A stretch of DNA of 64,000 bases from Brevibacterium antiquum (GCF_016107655.1 NZ_JABASX010000003.1:186001-250000), one strand, 5' to 3'; numbered from the stretch's first letter, positions 1 to 7,410 are shown. The notes: generated by a model from the letters alone, not told the origin. A program made the numbers and translations.

Positions 1-55
1 TGTCGTTGACAGCGACCTGCTTCGGCTGCACCGATTCCGGCGTGGTGGTGGTCAT
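1..55 (-). CDS. N-terminal fragment of an unidentified protein, cut by the window edge
   Basis: An ATG at 55-53 opens a frame that runs off the left edge and reads MTTTTPESVQPKQVAVND. Only 18 residues are visible, so no family can be named. A GGAG lies about 12 bases upstream, and a good promoter with a palindromic operator is seen at 159-187 on the same strand, which supports a real gene. A short polar N-terminus like this would suit a membrane transporter or a cytosolic enzyme equally well. Confidence 0.45.
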   Translation of the reverse strand, partial: MTTTTPESVQPKQVAVND

Positions 56-158
56 ATAGGTTGGGACTCCGATGGAATTATGGTCCAGATCCGATACTCT
101 GAGGCGATGCTGTGAAACAGCCCGAGAACTGGATCCGGTCTCGATTACGATTTTGGAC

Positions 159-187
159 ATGTATGCATACGCGCATACGGTTGTCAA
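159..187 (-). promoter_or_regulatory. Promoter with overlapping palindromic operator for the leftmost gene
   Basis: On the minus strand a perfect TTGACA (187-182) is followed after 17 bases by ATACAT (164-159). The spacer and -10 region contain GTATGC-6-GCATAC (161-178) and the 10-bp palindrome GTATGCATAC (161-170). A palindrome between and over the -35 and -10 boxes is the classic place for a repressor of the TetR or similar type. The regulator is not in the window. Confidence 0.5.
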
Positions 188-259
188 TACTAGCATCATC
201 CATGGCGTGAATGCACGCCGAAGTCGGAAACAGAACATGGCGATCGCCACGGAGGAATG

Positions 260-1099
260 ATGAGCGACGGAAGTTATCAGGCCGAGGTCATCAGCGGCGG
301 CTATCTGCCCATCGATGAAGAGGCCTCAGTCCGCGCCAACAGAGGCTATTGGGACAATTCTGCCGAGGATTACCTGGCCGAGCACGGCAGTGCGCTCGGC
401 GACACGGATTTCATCTGGTGTCCGGAGGGAATCCGCGAATCCGATGTGAATCTGCTCGGCAATGTCGCTCGAAGGCAGATCCTCGAGGTCGGCTGCGGCG
501 CCGGACAGTGCTCGCGCTGGCTGGCCGAGGAAGGGGCGATCGCGACCGGCGTCGACGTATCCTCAGGCATGCTCGAGCAGGCCTCCAGGCTCCAGCGCGA
601 ACACCCGCTCAGCGACGATGCAACTCCCCCGACGTTCCTCCACGCCGATGCCCGCCAGCTGCCGTTCGCGTCGAACAGCTTCGATGTCGGGTTCTCCTCC
701 TACGGCGCACTGCCCTTCGTGAAAGACGCCGATGTCGTCTTCTCCGAGGTCGCTCGTGTGCTTCGACCGGGTGGACGGTGGGCCTTCTCCACCACCCACC
801 CGCTGCGCTGGATGTTTCCCGATGTACCCGGCGAAGCGGGACTGACCGTCGAGTACTCATACTTCGACCGCACGCCGTACGTGGAGATCTCCGCGGACGG
901 GCAGCCGGTCTACGCCGAGCACCACCGGACAATGGGCGATTGGGTGAATCTGCTGGTCACGGCCGGCTTCACGATCGATTCGGTGACGGAGCCGGAATGG
1001 CCGGAGTCCAACCAGACCGCCTGGGGCGGCTGGTCTCCCCTGCGCGGTTCGCTCATGCCCGGCACCGTCATCTTCTCCACCACTCTGAATAAGGACTGA
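260..1099 (+). CDS. Class I SAM-dependent methyltransferase
   Basis: The product (279 aa) has the class I methyltransferase fold. Motif I ILEVGCGAG is at about residues 74-82, followed by an acidic strand end (GVDVS), FLHADARQLPF as the adenine-binding segment, and VLRPGGRWAF after the usual fourth strand. It should transfer a methyl group from SAM to a small molecule or other acceptor; the substrate cannot be read from the sequence. Two ATG codons stand in tandem at 257 and 260. The GGAGG at 251-255 is only 1 base from the first, so 260 is preferred. It is convergent with polA and diverges from the gene at the left edge. Related proteins are often annotated UbiE/COQ5-like, but there is no quinone gene here to support that role. 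Confidence 0.85.
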   Translation: MSDGSYQAEVISGGYLPIDEEASVRANRGYWDNSAEDYLAEHGSALGDTDFIWCPEGIRESDVNLLGNVARRQILEVGCGAGQCSRWLAEEGAIATGVDVSSGMLEQASRLQREHPLSDDATPPTFLHADARQLPFASNSFDVGFSSYGALPFVKDADVVFSEVARVLRPGGRWAFSTTHPLRWMFPDVPGEAGLTVEYSYFDRTPYVEISADGQPVYAEHHRTMGDWVNLLVTAGFTIDSVTEPEWPESNQTAWGGWSPLRGSLMPGTVIFSTTLNKD

Positions 1100-1172
1100 C
1101 TCCCGCACTGCTGTAGGCACTGATTCCCGCGCTGCTGCGCACCCGCCAGAGCCACCGCCGCGCACCCGCCAG
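1097..1172. repeat. Short direct repeats after the methyltransferase gene
   Basis: Two kinds of direct repeat lie next to the methyltransferase stop codon. An 18-bp element with two mismatches is at 1097-1114 and 1120-1137. A 13-bp exact element (GCGCACCCGCCAG) is at 1137-1149 and 1160-1172. They form the left part of a 304-base spacer (1100-1403) with no credible gene. Confidence 0.6.
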
Positions 1173-1240
1173 GGTCCCCGCTGCGAACAGCAATGCGCAC
1201 CACAGCCCCTCTTCGTGCACCTCGCTTCGCGCTGAACCTA

Positions 1241-1302
1241 TATTCATTGTGCGATTACGGTCGCCCCCAGCCGTATTCTCGAACGTAATCGCACAATGAA
1301 TA
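1241..1302. repeat. Perfect 19-bp inverted repeat with 24-base loop
   Basis: Arm TATTCATTGTGCGATTACG (1241-1259) is matched exactly by its reverse complement at 1284-1302. The loop is 1260-1283. It lies between the convergent methyltransferase and polA genes. A long stem would stop transcription from both sides, but there is no T-tract and the arms are AT-rich compared with the surroundings. A miniature mobile element or a protein-binding site are the alternatives. No target-site duplication is evident. Confidence 0.7.
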
Positions 1303-1308
1303 CCGGTT

Positions 1309-1371
1309 CATCTCCGCGTCACGTCCGCCGTCGCGTCGCGCGCATCTCCGCGTCACGTCCGCCGTCGCGTC
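1309..1371. repeat. Two exact 29-bp direct repeats, period 34
   Basis: A 29-base unit beginning CATCTCCGCGTCACG occurs at 1309-1337 and again without mismatch at 1343-1371, separated by 5 bases. Each unit itself contains repeated CGTC/CGCGTC steps. It directly follows the inverted repeat and ends about 30 bases before the polA stop codon. Unequal copy number between strains would be expected. Confidence 0.7.
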
Positions 1372-1403
1372 ACGTCCACCTCGGTGGCCGGCTCACCGTC
1401 GCG

Positions 1404-4070
1404 TCAGTGGGCTGCGTCGTGCCAGGAGACTCCGGTGCCGACGTTGACGTCGAGGGGTACGTCCAACTCGAAGGCTGATCCCATCTCCTCGGTCACAACC
1501 GCCGTCACGGATTCGACCTCGTCTGGGTGGACGTCGACGATGATCTCGTCATGGACCTGGAGCAGGACCGTCGACTTGAGATCGCCGAGGCGGTCGCTGA
1601 CCTTGAGCATCGCAATCTTCATGATGTCGGCCGCCGATCCCTGAATCGGGGCGTTGAGGGCGGCACGTTCGGCCATGTCCCGCAGCTGCCGCCGGTCGCT
1701 GTGCAGGGCCGGCAGGTACCGCCTTCGACCCATGATGGTCTCTGTGTAACCGTTGGCTCGAGCCTGTTCGACGATCTCATCGAGATAGTCCTTGACCGCG
1801 CCGAAGCGCTCGAAGTACTGCTCCATGAGGTTCTTCGCCTCGTCCACACCGATCGCCAGCTGTCGGGACAGGCCATAGGCGGACAGCCCGTAGACCAGTC
1901 CGTAGGACATGGCCTTGACCTTCGAGCGCATCGCCGAGTCCACTTCGTCGATGCCAACTCCGAAGACCTTCGAACCGACGTATGAGTGCAGATCCTCGCC
2001 ATCCTTGAATGCCTGGATCAGTGCGGCATCGCCGGACAGGTGGGCCATGATGCGCATTTCGATCTGCGAGTAGTCGGCTGTCAGGAGCCGAGATTCTTCG
2101 ACCTCGGGGTCGGAGATGAAGATCTCACGGATACGCCGCCCTGATTCGGTACGGACCGGAATGTTCTGCAGATTCGGGTCGAGCGAGGACAGTCGGCCCG
2201 TCGCAGCGACGGTCTGCTGGTAGGTCGTGTGGATGCGACCGTCCTCGGCCACGGTCTTGAGCAGACCCACGACGGTCTGCTTGAGCTTCGTCGCATCACG
2301 GTAGGCCAGCAGATGCTGCAGGAACGGATGCTCGGTTTTGATGAACAGCTCCGCCAGCGCGTCGGCATCGGTGGTGTATCCGGTCTTCGTACGTTTCGTT
2401 TTGGGCATGTCGAGTTCGTCGAAGAGCACGGCCTGCAGCTGCTTGGGCGAACCGAGATTGACCTCATGGCCGATCGCCTCATAGGCGAGCTTCGCGCTTT
2501 CCTCCGCCTGCTTGGTGAACTCATCGATGAGCCCGGACAGACCCGCTTCATCGACTGCGATGCCTGCCAGCTCCATCTTGGCCAGCACCGGAACCAGCGG
2601 CAGTTCGATGTCGCGGTAGACCTGGCTCATGTTCGCTTCGTCGATTGCCAGTGCCAGGATCTCGTGGACTTCAAGCAGCGCGGCAGCCCTGTATCCGTGT
2701 GTCTGAGCGGTCTGGTCCGAGTCGAGGTCAAGGGCCAGCTGCCCGCTGTCGTTTCCGGGCTCGCTCAGTTCGATTCCGGCTCGTTCGAGCGCGATCTGCG
2801 GCAGCTCGTAGCTGCGCTGATCGGGCACCAGGAGGTAAGCGGCCAGAGCCGTGTCACCGGCAACGTCGTCGACCTCGAGACCCAGTGAGCGCCAGGCCTT
2901 GATCTGCGTCTTCGCGCTGTGCAGGATGAGGGTCTTCGACCGCAGCGCCGAACTCAGATTCGCCACGGCGCTCTCCCCCGCCTCGGCGAGATCGACGACC
3001 CAGGCTTCCTCCGGTGTGCCGGAAACGGCGAGGACTCGAACATCGCCGTGCCCGAGTTCGTAACGCGCGTCGGAGTCAAGCGCGAGCACATCGGAATCAG
3101 ACATCTTCTCTAGCAGCCCTGCAACGTCGAGAGTCTCAACGGAGACTTCGCGCGCGGGTCCGGCGGCTTCCTCGGGTACGGCTTCCTCACCGAAGATCGC
3201 ACTCAGCCGTTTGCCGAGAGCCTGGAATTCGAGCTGGTCGAACAGGCTCGACAGTTCGCTCGGGTCACCCTCGCCCCATTTCAGGTCGGCGTAGGTCAGG
3301 CCCAGGTCGACATCGTCGAGGAGGCGATTGAGTCGGAAGTTGCGTTCGACCTCAGAGACGTGGTCGCGAAGCTTCTCTCCGACTTTGCCCTTGATCGATT
3401 CCGCGTTCTCGAGCACTCCGGGCAGGTCACCGTAGGTTGTCAGCCATTTCGCCGCGGTCTTGTCACCGACACCGGGCACTCCGGGAAGGTTGTCGGCCTT
3501 CTCCCCCACCAGAGCAGCGAGTCCGCGGTAGTTCGCGGGAGTCACCGCGTACTTCTCTTCGATCGCGGCCGGGGTCATGCGATTGAGGTCGCTGACGCCG
3601 CGTTTTGGGTAGAGGATCGTCACGGACTCGTTGGAGAGCTGGAACGAGTCCTTGTCTCCGCTCATCACCTCGACATTGGCGCCTGCTTCGGTGCCCATGC
3701 GGGCCATGGTCGCCAGCGCATCGTCGGCTTCGAACCCGTCTTTGGTCACCACAGTGATCCCCATCGCGACGACGATGTCCTTGATCAGGTCGATCTGGGG
3801 GTGGAACTCCGGTGGCGTCTTGGCCCGTCCGGCCTTGTACTCCGGATACTCTTCGAGGCGGAACGTCTGACGTCCCAGGTCGAAGGCCACGGCCACATGG
3901 CTGGGCGACTCGTCCCTGAGGACATTGATGAGCATCGAGATGAAGCCGTAGATGGCGTTCGTCGACTGGCCGGTGCTGGTGGCGAAGTTCTCCACCGGCA
4001 GGGCGTGGAATGCCCGGTAGGCCAGAGAGTGTCCATCGATGAGCAGGAGGGATTCGTTTACTTGAGTCAC
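1404..4070 (-). CDS. polA: DNA polymerase I
   Basis: The product (888 aa) fills gaps and removes RNA primers during replication and excision repair. The N-terminal 5'-nuclease shows LLLIDGHSLAYRAF, GFEADDALATMAR and a GDKDSFQL segment. The polymerase domain shows motif A DYSQIEMRI (Asp near 666), the O-helix RSKVKAMSYGLVYG (near 715) and motif C QVHDEIIVDV (near 840). The middle 3'-5' exonuclease-like domain has no DxE catalytic motif, as is usual in actinobacteria, so proofreading is not expected. The GTG at 4070 (MTQVNESLLL) is chosen as start because it places the N-terminus as in known Pol I and has AGG 9 bases upstream. An in-frame ATG at 4100 would run into the leader of the divergent gene. 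Confidence 0.97.
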   Translation of the reverse strand: MTQVNESLLLIDGHSLAYRAFHALPVENFATSTGQSTNAIYGFISMLINVLRDESPSHVAVAFDLGRQTFRLEEYPEYKAGRAKTPPEFHPQIDLIKDIVVAMGITVVTKDGFEADDALATMARMGTEAGANVEVMSGDKDSFQLSNESVTILYPKRGVSDLNRMTPAAIEEKYAVTPANYRGLAALVGEKADNLPGVPGVGDKTAAKWLTTYGDLPGVLENAESIKGKVGEKLRDHVSEVERNFRLNRLLDDVDLGLTYADLKWGEGDPSELSSLFDQLEFQALGKRLSAIFGEEAVPEEAAGPAREVSVETLDVAGLLEKMSDSDVLALDSDARYELGHGDVRVLAVSGTPEEAWVVDLAEAGESAVANLSSALRSKTLILHSAKTQIKAWRSLGLEVDDVAGDTALAAYLLVPDQRSYELPQIALERAGIELSEPGNDSGQLALDLDSDQTAQTHGYRAAALLEVHEILALAIDEANMSQVYRDIELPLVPVLAKMELAGIAVDEAGLSGLIDEFTKQAEESAKLAYEAIGHEVNLGSPKQLQAVLFDELDMPKTKRTKTGYTTDADALAELFIKTEHPFLQHLLAYRDATKLKQTVVGLLKTVAEDGRIHTTYQQTVAATGRLSSLDPNLQNIPVRTESGRRIREIFISDPEVEESRLLTADYSQIEMRIMAHLSGDAALIQAFKDGEDLHSYVGSKVFGVGIDEVDSAMRSKVKAMSYGLVYGLSAYGLSRQLAIGVDEAKNLMEQYFERFGAVKDYLDEIVEQARANGYTETIMGRRRYLPALHSDRRQLRDMAERAALNAPIQGSAADIMKIAMLKVSDRLGDLKSTVLLQVHDEIIVDVHPDEVESVTAVVTEEMGSAFELDVPLDVNVGTGVSWHDAAH

Positions 4071-4111
4071 ATGGCATAGCCTATCGTTCAAAACTGACAT
4101 GAAGGAGAACG

Positions 4112-4570
4112 ATGTTCAGACCGGATGCATCACTGACTGCGGAGACCACCGAAGAGCAGTGCAAGCAGCTGCTCCGCCAGCTCAACGCCGCCGACGCAGT
4201 CGGTGATCTGGCGGCGAAGATGGGGATTGAGTTCACAGAGCTGGCCCACGACCACGTCACGGGCACCGCACCGGTAGCGGGCAACACTCAGCCCATGGGC
4301 CTCTTCCACGGCGGCGGCCATGTCGTACTCGCCGAATCCCTGGCCTCGATGCATTCGTTCCTCATCTCCGGCGGGAAGAACGTCGTCGGCGTCGACCTCA
4401 ATGCCACACATCTGCGTGCGGCGAGGGACGGCACAGTGACCGGCCGCGCCGAGGTGCTCCACCAGGGACGCACGATCGTGTCTCACGAGGTGAAGATGAC
4501 CGATGCCGCCGGTCGGCTCCTCTCAATCGTGCGAATCACGAACATGATCCTCAAAACCAAGCCCAAATGA
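4112..4570 (+). CDS. PaaI-type hotdog-fold thioesterase
   Basis: The product (152 aa) is a single hotdog domain that probably hydrolyses an acyl-CoA or aryl-CoA thioester in the cytosol. The family signature is MGLFHGGGHVVLAES, with the HGG turn at about residues 66-68 and the candidate catalytic Glu near 75. The C-terminal strands GRAEVLHQGRTIVSHEVK are typical. AAGGAG lies 5 bases before the ATG. It is divergent from polA with only 41 bases between the starts. In mycobacteria a similar thioesterase gene also sits beside polA and the ANTAR regulator. The substrate is unknown. Confidence 0.88.
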   Translation: MFRPDASLTAETTEEQCKQLLRQLNAADAVGDLAAKMGIEFTELAHDHVTGTAPVAGNTQPMGLFHGGGHVVLAESLASMHSFLISGGKNVVGVDLNATHLRAARDGTVTGRAEVLHQGRTIVSHEVKMTDAAGRLLSIVRITNMILKTKPK

Positions 4571-4631
4571 TCTGCAGGCAGTGTCATTCGCAGGCGGTGT
4601 GATCTGCAGACAGCGTAATCTGCAAACGGTG
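4568..4631. repeat. Four tandem copies of a 16-bp repeat
   Basis: Units are 4568-4583, 4584-4599, 4600-4615 and 4616-4631. The first is TGATCTGCAGGCAGTG and supplies the stop codon of the thioesterase; the others differ by a few bases. The array ends shortly before the hairpin at 4646-4680. Confidence 0.75.
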
Positions 4632-4645
4632 ACTGCATGACGCAG

Positions 4646-4680
4646 GAGGCCGGCGAATCCTCATCGGATTCGTCGGCCTC
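4646..4680. terminator. Bidirectional terminator between thioesterase and pdtaR
   Basis: A 15-bp stem with one G.T pair is formed by 4646-4660 and 4666-4680 around the loop TCATC. It lies between two convergent genes and is followed on the plus strand by a GT-rich stretch. Confidence 0.7.
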
Positions 4681-4704
4681 GGTGTGTGTTGGGGTGGACG
4701 CTGA

Positions 4705-5325
4705 CTACTTGTCGGAGCTGATCTGCTTGAGAACGGTGTCCGCGACCTCGCGCATGGTCAAGCGACGATCCATCGACGTCTTCTGGATCCAGCGGAAGGC
4801 CTCGGGCTCACTCAGACCCATCGAGGTCTGGAGCAGGCTCTTGGCGCGCTCGACGACCTTGCGGGTTTCGAAGCGCTCGGTCAGATCGGAGATCTCGCTC
4901 TCGAGCGAGCTGATCTCTGCATGACGCGACAAGGCGATCTCGAGGGCCGGAATGAGATCCGCAGCGGTGAAGGGCTTGACCACGTAAGCCATTGCTCCCG
5001 CATCACGAGCTCGCTCGACGAGCTCCTTCTGCGAGAAGGCCGTGAGCAGGACCACCGGAGCGATGCGCGCCTTGGCGATCCTCTCTGCTGCGGAGATTCC
5101 GTCGAGGATGGGCATCTTGATGTCCATCACGACGAGATCAGGGCGCAGCTCTTCGGCCAGGCGGATTGCGGATTCGCCGTCTGCGGCTTCGCCGACGACG
5201 TCGTATCCGACCTCGCGCAGCATCTCGACGATATCGAGACGAATCACGGCCTCGTCTTCCGCCACTACGACGCGGCGAACCGGCACGGACTCATCTGAAG
5301 TTGGTTGTTCGCTGTTTGAAAGCAC
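4705..5325 (-). CDS. pdtaR: ANTAR-domain response regulator (PdtaR type)
   Basis: The product (206 aa) has a receiver domain at about residues 18-130 with the acidic pair E23/D24, phosphoacceptor D68 in VVMDIKMP, T95 and K117. An ANTAR RNA-binding domain follows at about 143-200 (AKSLLQTSMGLSEPEAFRWIQ). When phosphorylated, such proteins dimerise and bind paired hexaloops in nascent RNA, acting as antiterminators. The closest named relative is mycobacterial PdtaR (Rv1626), which also lies near polA. No partner histidine kinase (PdtaS) is in the window. The start is a GTG at 5325 with a weak ribosome site. It is convergent with the thioesterase gene. Confidence 0.9.
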   Translation of the reverse strand: MLSNSEQPTSDESVPVRRVVVAEDEAVIRLDIVEMLREVGYDVVGEAADGESAIRLAEELRPDLVVMDIKMPILDGISAAERIAKARIAPVVLLTAFSQKELVERARDAGAMAYVVKPFTAADLIPALEIALSRHAEISSLESEISDLTERFETRKVVERAKSLLQTSMGLSEPEAFRWIQKTSMDRRLTMREVADTVLKQISSDK

Positions 5326-5382
5326 GGCACCAGTCTAAACCAGGCCCACGCGCGCACCGACGTCGGTACCCAAGTTTCTTCT

Positions 5383-5415
5383 GTGATGGTAGCCACCCGT
5401 GTGATGGTCACCACC
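5383..5415. promoter_or_regulatory. Spaced direct repeats upstream of pdtaR
   Basis: GTGATGGTAGCCACC (5383-5397) and GTGATGGTCACCACC (5401-5415) differ at two positions and are spaced 18 bases apart. They lie in the pdtaR upstream region and before the tRNA-Leu promoter area. This could be a regulator site or chance; no known box is recognised. Confidence 0.3.
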
Positions 5416-5423
5416 GCCGCCGA

Positions 5424-5454
5424 TTGTGCAATCACATAAAAGCTGTCGTAAACT
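5424..5454 (+). promoter_or_regulatory. Candidate tRNA-Leu promoter
   Basis: TTGTGC (5424-5429) and TAAACT (5449-5454) are 19 bases apart, about 32 bases before the mature tRNA. The spacing is long, so this is only a candidate. Confidence 0.3.
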
Positions 5455-5485
5455 CGACTCTGTCGCGGATGCGCTCTGCGGCCGA

Positions 5486-5567
5486 GCCGGATTGGCGGAA
5501 TCGGTAGACGCGGTGCACTCAAAATGCATTGTCGAGAGACGTGTGGGTTCGAGTCCCACATCCGGTA
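5486..5567 (+). tRNA. tRNA-Leu (anticodon CAA)
   Basis: The acceptor stem GCCGGAT (5486-5492) pairs with ATCCGGT (5560-5566), with a G.U first pair and A73 as discriminator. The anticodon arm GTGCA-CTCAAAA-TGCAT gives anticodon CAA, which reads UUG. A long variable arm and the T arm with GGTTCGAGTCC complete a class II tRNA of 82 bases. CCA is not encoded. A strong terminator follows. Confidence 0.95.
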
Positions 5568-5612
5568 CTTATACCCAGACAGTCGTCAGACGGTCACAGG
5601 GCACGAAACAGC

Positions 5613-5652
5613 AGTGAAGGGCCGGCGAACTTGAGTTCGCCGGCCCTTCACT
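5613..5652. terminator. Strong hairpin terminator after tRNA-Leu
   Basis: A perfect 18-bp stem (5613-5630 with 5635-5652) closes a TTGA loop. It lies downstream of the tRNA and could also serve transcripts arriving from the symporter on the other strand. No T-tract follows. Confidence 0.8.
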
Positions 5653-5732
5653 CACTACGCCACGAACTTTCCGCCGCGAACTCAGCCACCAGCGAAGCGC
5701 TCTGCGCCGCAACAGCTCGAAATGCACTTCTG

Positions 5733-5774
5733 ACCAACATGAGTCCGGCCGACACCAACATGAGTCTGGCCGAC
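5733..5774. repeat. Two tandem copies of a 21-bp repeat
   Basis: ACCAACATGAGTCCGGCCGAC (5733-5753, split here for reading only) is followed at once by a copy with one C-to-T change (5754-5774). A third partial ATGAGC step follows. The repeat lies in the spacer after the symporter gene, in no credible reading frame. Confidence 0.65.
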
Positions 5775-5813
5775 ATGAGCGAAATGCTCATGCCGGCCAG
5801 GTGCCCAATTGAG

Positions 5814-7208
5814 TCAGGAACGCACTCCACTCGAGGGCTGTTCGAGTTCAGCTTCATCGGAGTCGCCGGCAGTCTCCTCTGTGTCCTCATCGACCGGCAC
5901 ATAGCCGTCCACACGAGCAGCATCGTAGCGGTCGACATCGAGGATGCCGTGGCGTTTGGCCACAATGGCGGGAACGAGAGCCTGTCCCGAGACATTGAGC
6001 GCTGTGCGCCCCATGTCGACGATCGGCTCGATCGCCAGGAGCAGACCCACACCTTCAAGGGGCAGCCCGAGGGTGGACAGCGTGAGAGTCAGCATCACAG
6101 TGGCACCGGTCGTTCCGGCCGTTGCCGCCGAACCGATGACCGAGACGAACACGATCAGGAAGTACTGCACGATCGTGAGATCGATTCCAAAGAACTGGGC
6201 CACAAAGACAGCGGCGATCGCCGGATAGATCGCGGCACAGCCGTCCATCTTCGTCGTCGCCCCGAAGGGGACTGCGAAGGCGGCGTAACTCTGCGGAACG
6301 CCGAAGTTGTCGGTCGTGACCTTCTGGGTCACAGGCATGGTGCCGATCGATGACCGGGACACGAAGCCCATCTGGGCGGCCGGCCACACACCGGAGAAGT
6401 ACTGACGAACGGAGAGACCGTTGAGCTTGGCCAGTGTCGGATAGACGACGAAGAAGACGATCGCCAGTCCCACGTACACAGCGACGACGAACCACAGCAG
6501 GGAACCCATGGTCGACCACCCGTAGGAGTTGACCGCGTTGCCGATGAGGCCGAGGGTGCCGATCGGTGCGATGCGCACGATCCACCAGACCACCTTCTGC
6601 ACGACGGCCAAGGCCGCTTCGACGAACTGGAGGAAAGGTTCGGCGGCCTTGCCGACCTTGACCGCGGCGATGCCGATGGCACCGGAGACGATGATGAGCT
6701 GAAGGATGTTGAAGTCGACCTCGGAGACCAGGCCGCCGGCCTCATCGGGTGAGGTCGCGACCTCGAGGCCGAGGAAGTTCACGGGCACAAGACCGGTCAG
6801 GAAGCCGATCCAGCTGCCTTGAGAATCAGGGGCGGAACCGCTCAACGATGCGGCGTCAGCGTGCATGCCCGGCTGAATCACAACACCGAGGATGAGCCCG
6901 ATGAGGACGGCGATGAGTGCGGTGAAGGCGAACCACAGAAGCGTGGAGACTGCGAGCCTGGCCGCATTCGTGACCTTGCGCAGATTGCCGATGCTGGCGA
7001 TGATCGCGGTGATGACGAGGGGCACGACGGCCGCCTTGAGGAGTGTCACGTAGGACGATCCGATGGTGTCCAAGGTCTGACCGAGCCAGTTGTCCTGACT
7101 CTCACTGACCGGACCCCAGGATCGGGCGATCAGCCCGAGGATCACGCCCGCAATCAGGGCTATGGTGACCTGCACCCCGAATGATCGACTCCACTTGGGC
7201 AATCTCAT
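5814..7208 (-). CDS. Dicarboxylate/amino acid:cation symporter (DAACS family)
   Basis: The product (464 aa) is a polytopic inner-membrane carrier of the glutamate/dicarboxylate transporter fold. HP1 reads SRSSIGTMPVT (near 284-294). The TM7 motif reads TTKMDGC (near 318-324) where most homologues have NMDGT, and TM8 reads VDMGRTALNVSGQ (near 397-409) where many have NVTGD. Asp, Arg, Thr and Asn of TM8 are kept, so an acidic or zwitterionic substrate is plausible. The pattern is nearer to the TcyP/YdjN cystine-type branch than to DctA. The last 40 residues form an acidic cytosolic tail. GAGGAG lies 6 bases before the ATG. The gene stands alone between terminators. Confidence 0.88.
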   Translation of the reverse strand: MRLPKWSRSFGVQVTIALIAGVILGLIARSWGPVSESQDNWLGQTLDTIGSSYVTLLKAAVVPLVITAIIASIGNLRKVTNAARLAVSTLLWFAFTALIAVLIGLILGVVIQPGMHADAASLSGSAPDSQGSWIGFLTGLVPVNFLGLEVATSPDEAGGLVSEVDFNILQLIIVSGAIGIAAVKVGKAAEPFLQFVEAALAVVQKVVWWIVRIAPIGTLGLIGNAVNSYGWSTMGSLLWFVVAVYVGLAIVFFVVYPTLAKLNGLSVRQYFSGVWPAAQMGFVSRSSIGTMPVTQKVTTDNFGVPQSYAAFAVPFGATTKMDGCAAIYPAIAAVFVAQFFGIDLTIVQYFLIVFVSVIGSAATAGTTGATVMLTLTLSTLGLPLEGVGLLLAIEPIVDMGRTALNVSGQALVPAIVAKRHGILDVDRYDAARVDGYVPVDEDTEETAGDSDEAELEQPSSGVRS

Positions 7209-7238
7209 GCCACTCCTCTTCTTCGTCTGTCGGTTTCC

Positions 7239-7302
7239 GAATGATGCTCAACTCGAATGGTGCTCAATTCGAGCGAATCTCAGTTCAGGCAATGTTCAAC
7301 TC
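7239..7302. repeat. Four degenerate 16-bp tandem repeats upstream of the symporter
   Basis: Units are 7239-7254 (GAATGATGCTCAACTC), 7255-7270 (GAATGGTGCTCAATTC), 7271-7286 and 7287-7302. The first two differ at two positions; the next two keep mainly TCA and the final TC. A related TTGAGC sequence follows. They begin 30 bases upstream of the symporter ATG, where promoter and operator sequences are expected. Confidence 0.6.
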
Positions 7303-7410
7303 AATGCACAACTGTTGAGCAATCTCAGAAATTCCGCAAGTCCAAGTGAAGTGGCTCTCACTGGCGCCAACCGCTCAGGCGGCTGCTCGCACAAATGACA
7401 ACGGCACATG

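Noticed and set aside
72-260. 62-aa plus-strand frame before the methyltransferase gene, ending in ATGA overlap
   Set aside because: No ribosome site, no family resemblance, and it runs through the promoter and operator of the leftmost gene. Coupling by overlap is not enough evidence.
1241-1371. CRISPR-like arrangement of repeats
   Set aside because: Only two exact direct copies separated by 5 bases plus one inverted pair; no spacer series and no cas genes.
5529-6353. 274-aa plus-strand frame across the tRNA end, terminator and symporter gene
   Set aside because: It begins inside tRNA-Leu and is antisense to a clear transporter. It is a shadow of high G+C coding sequence.
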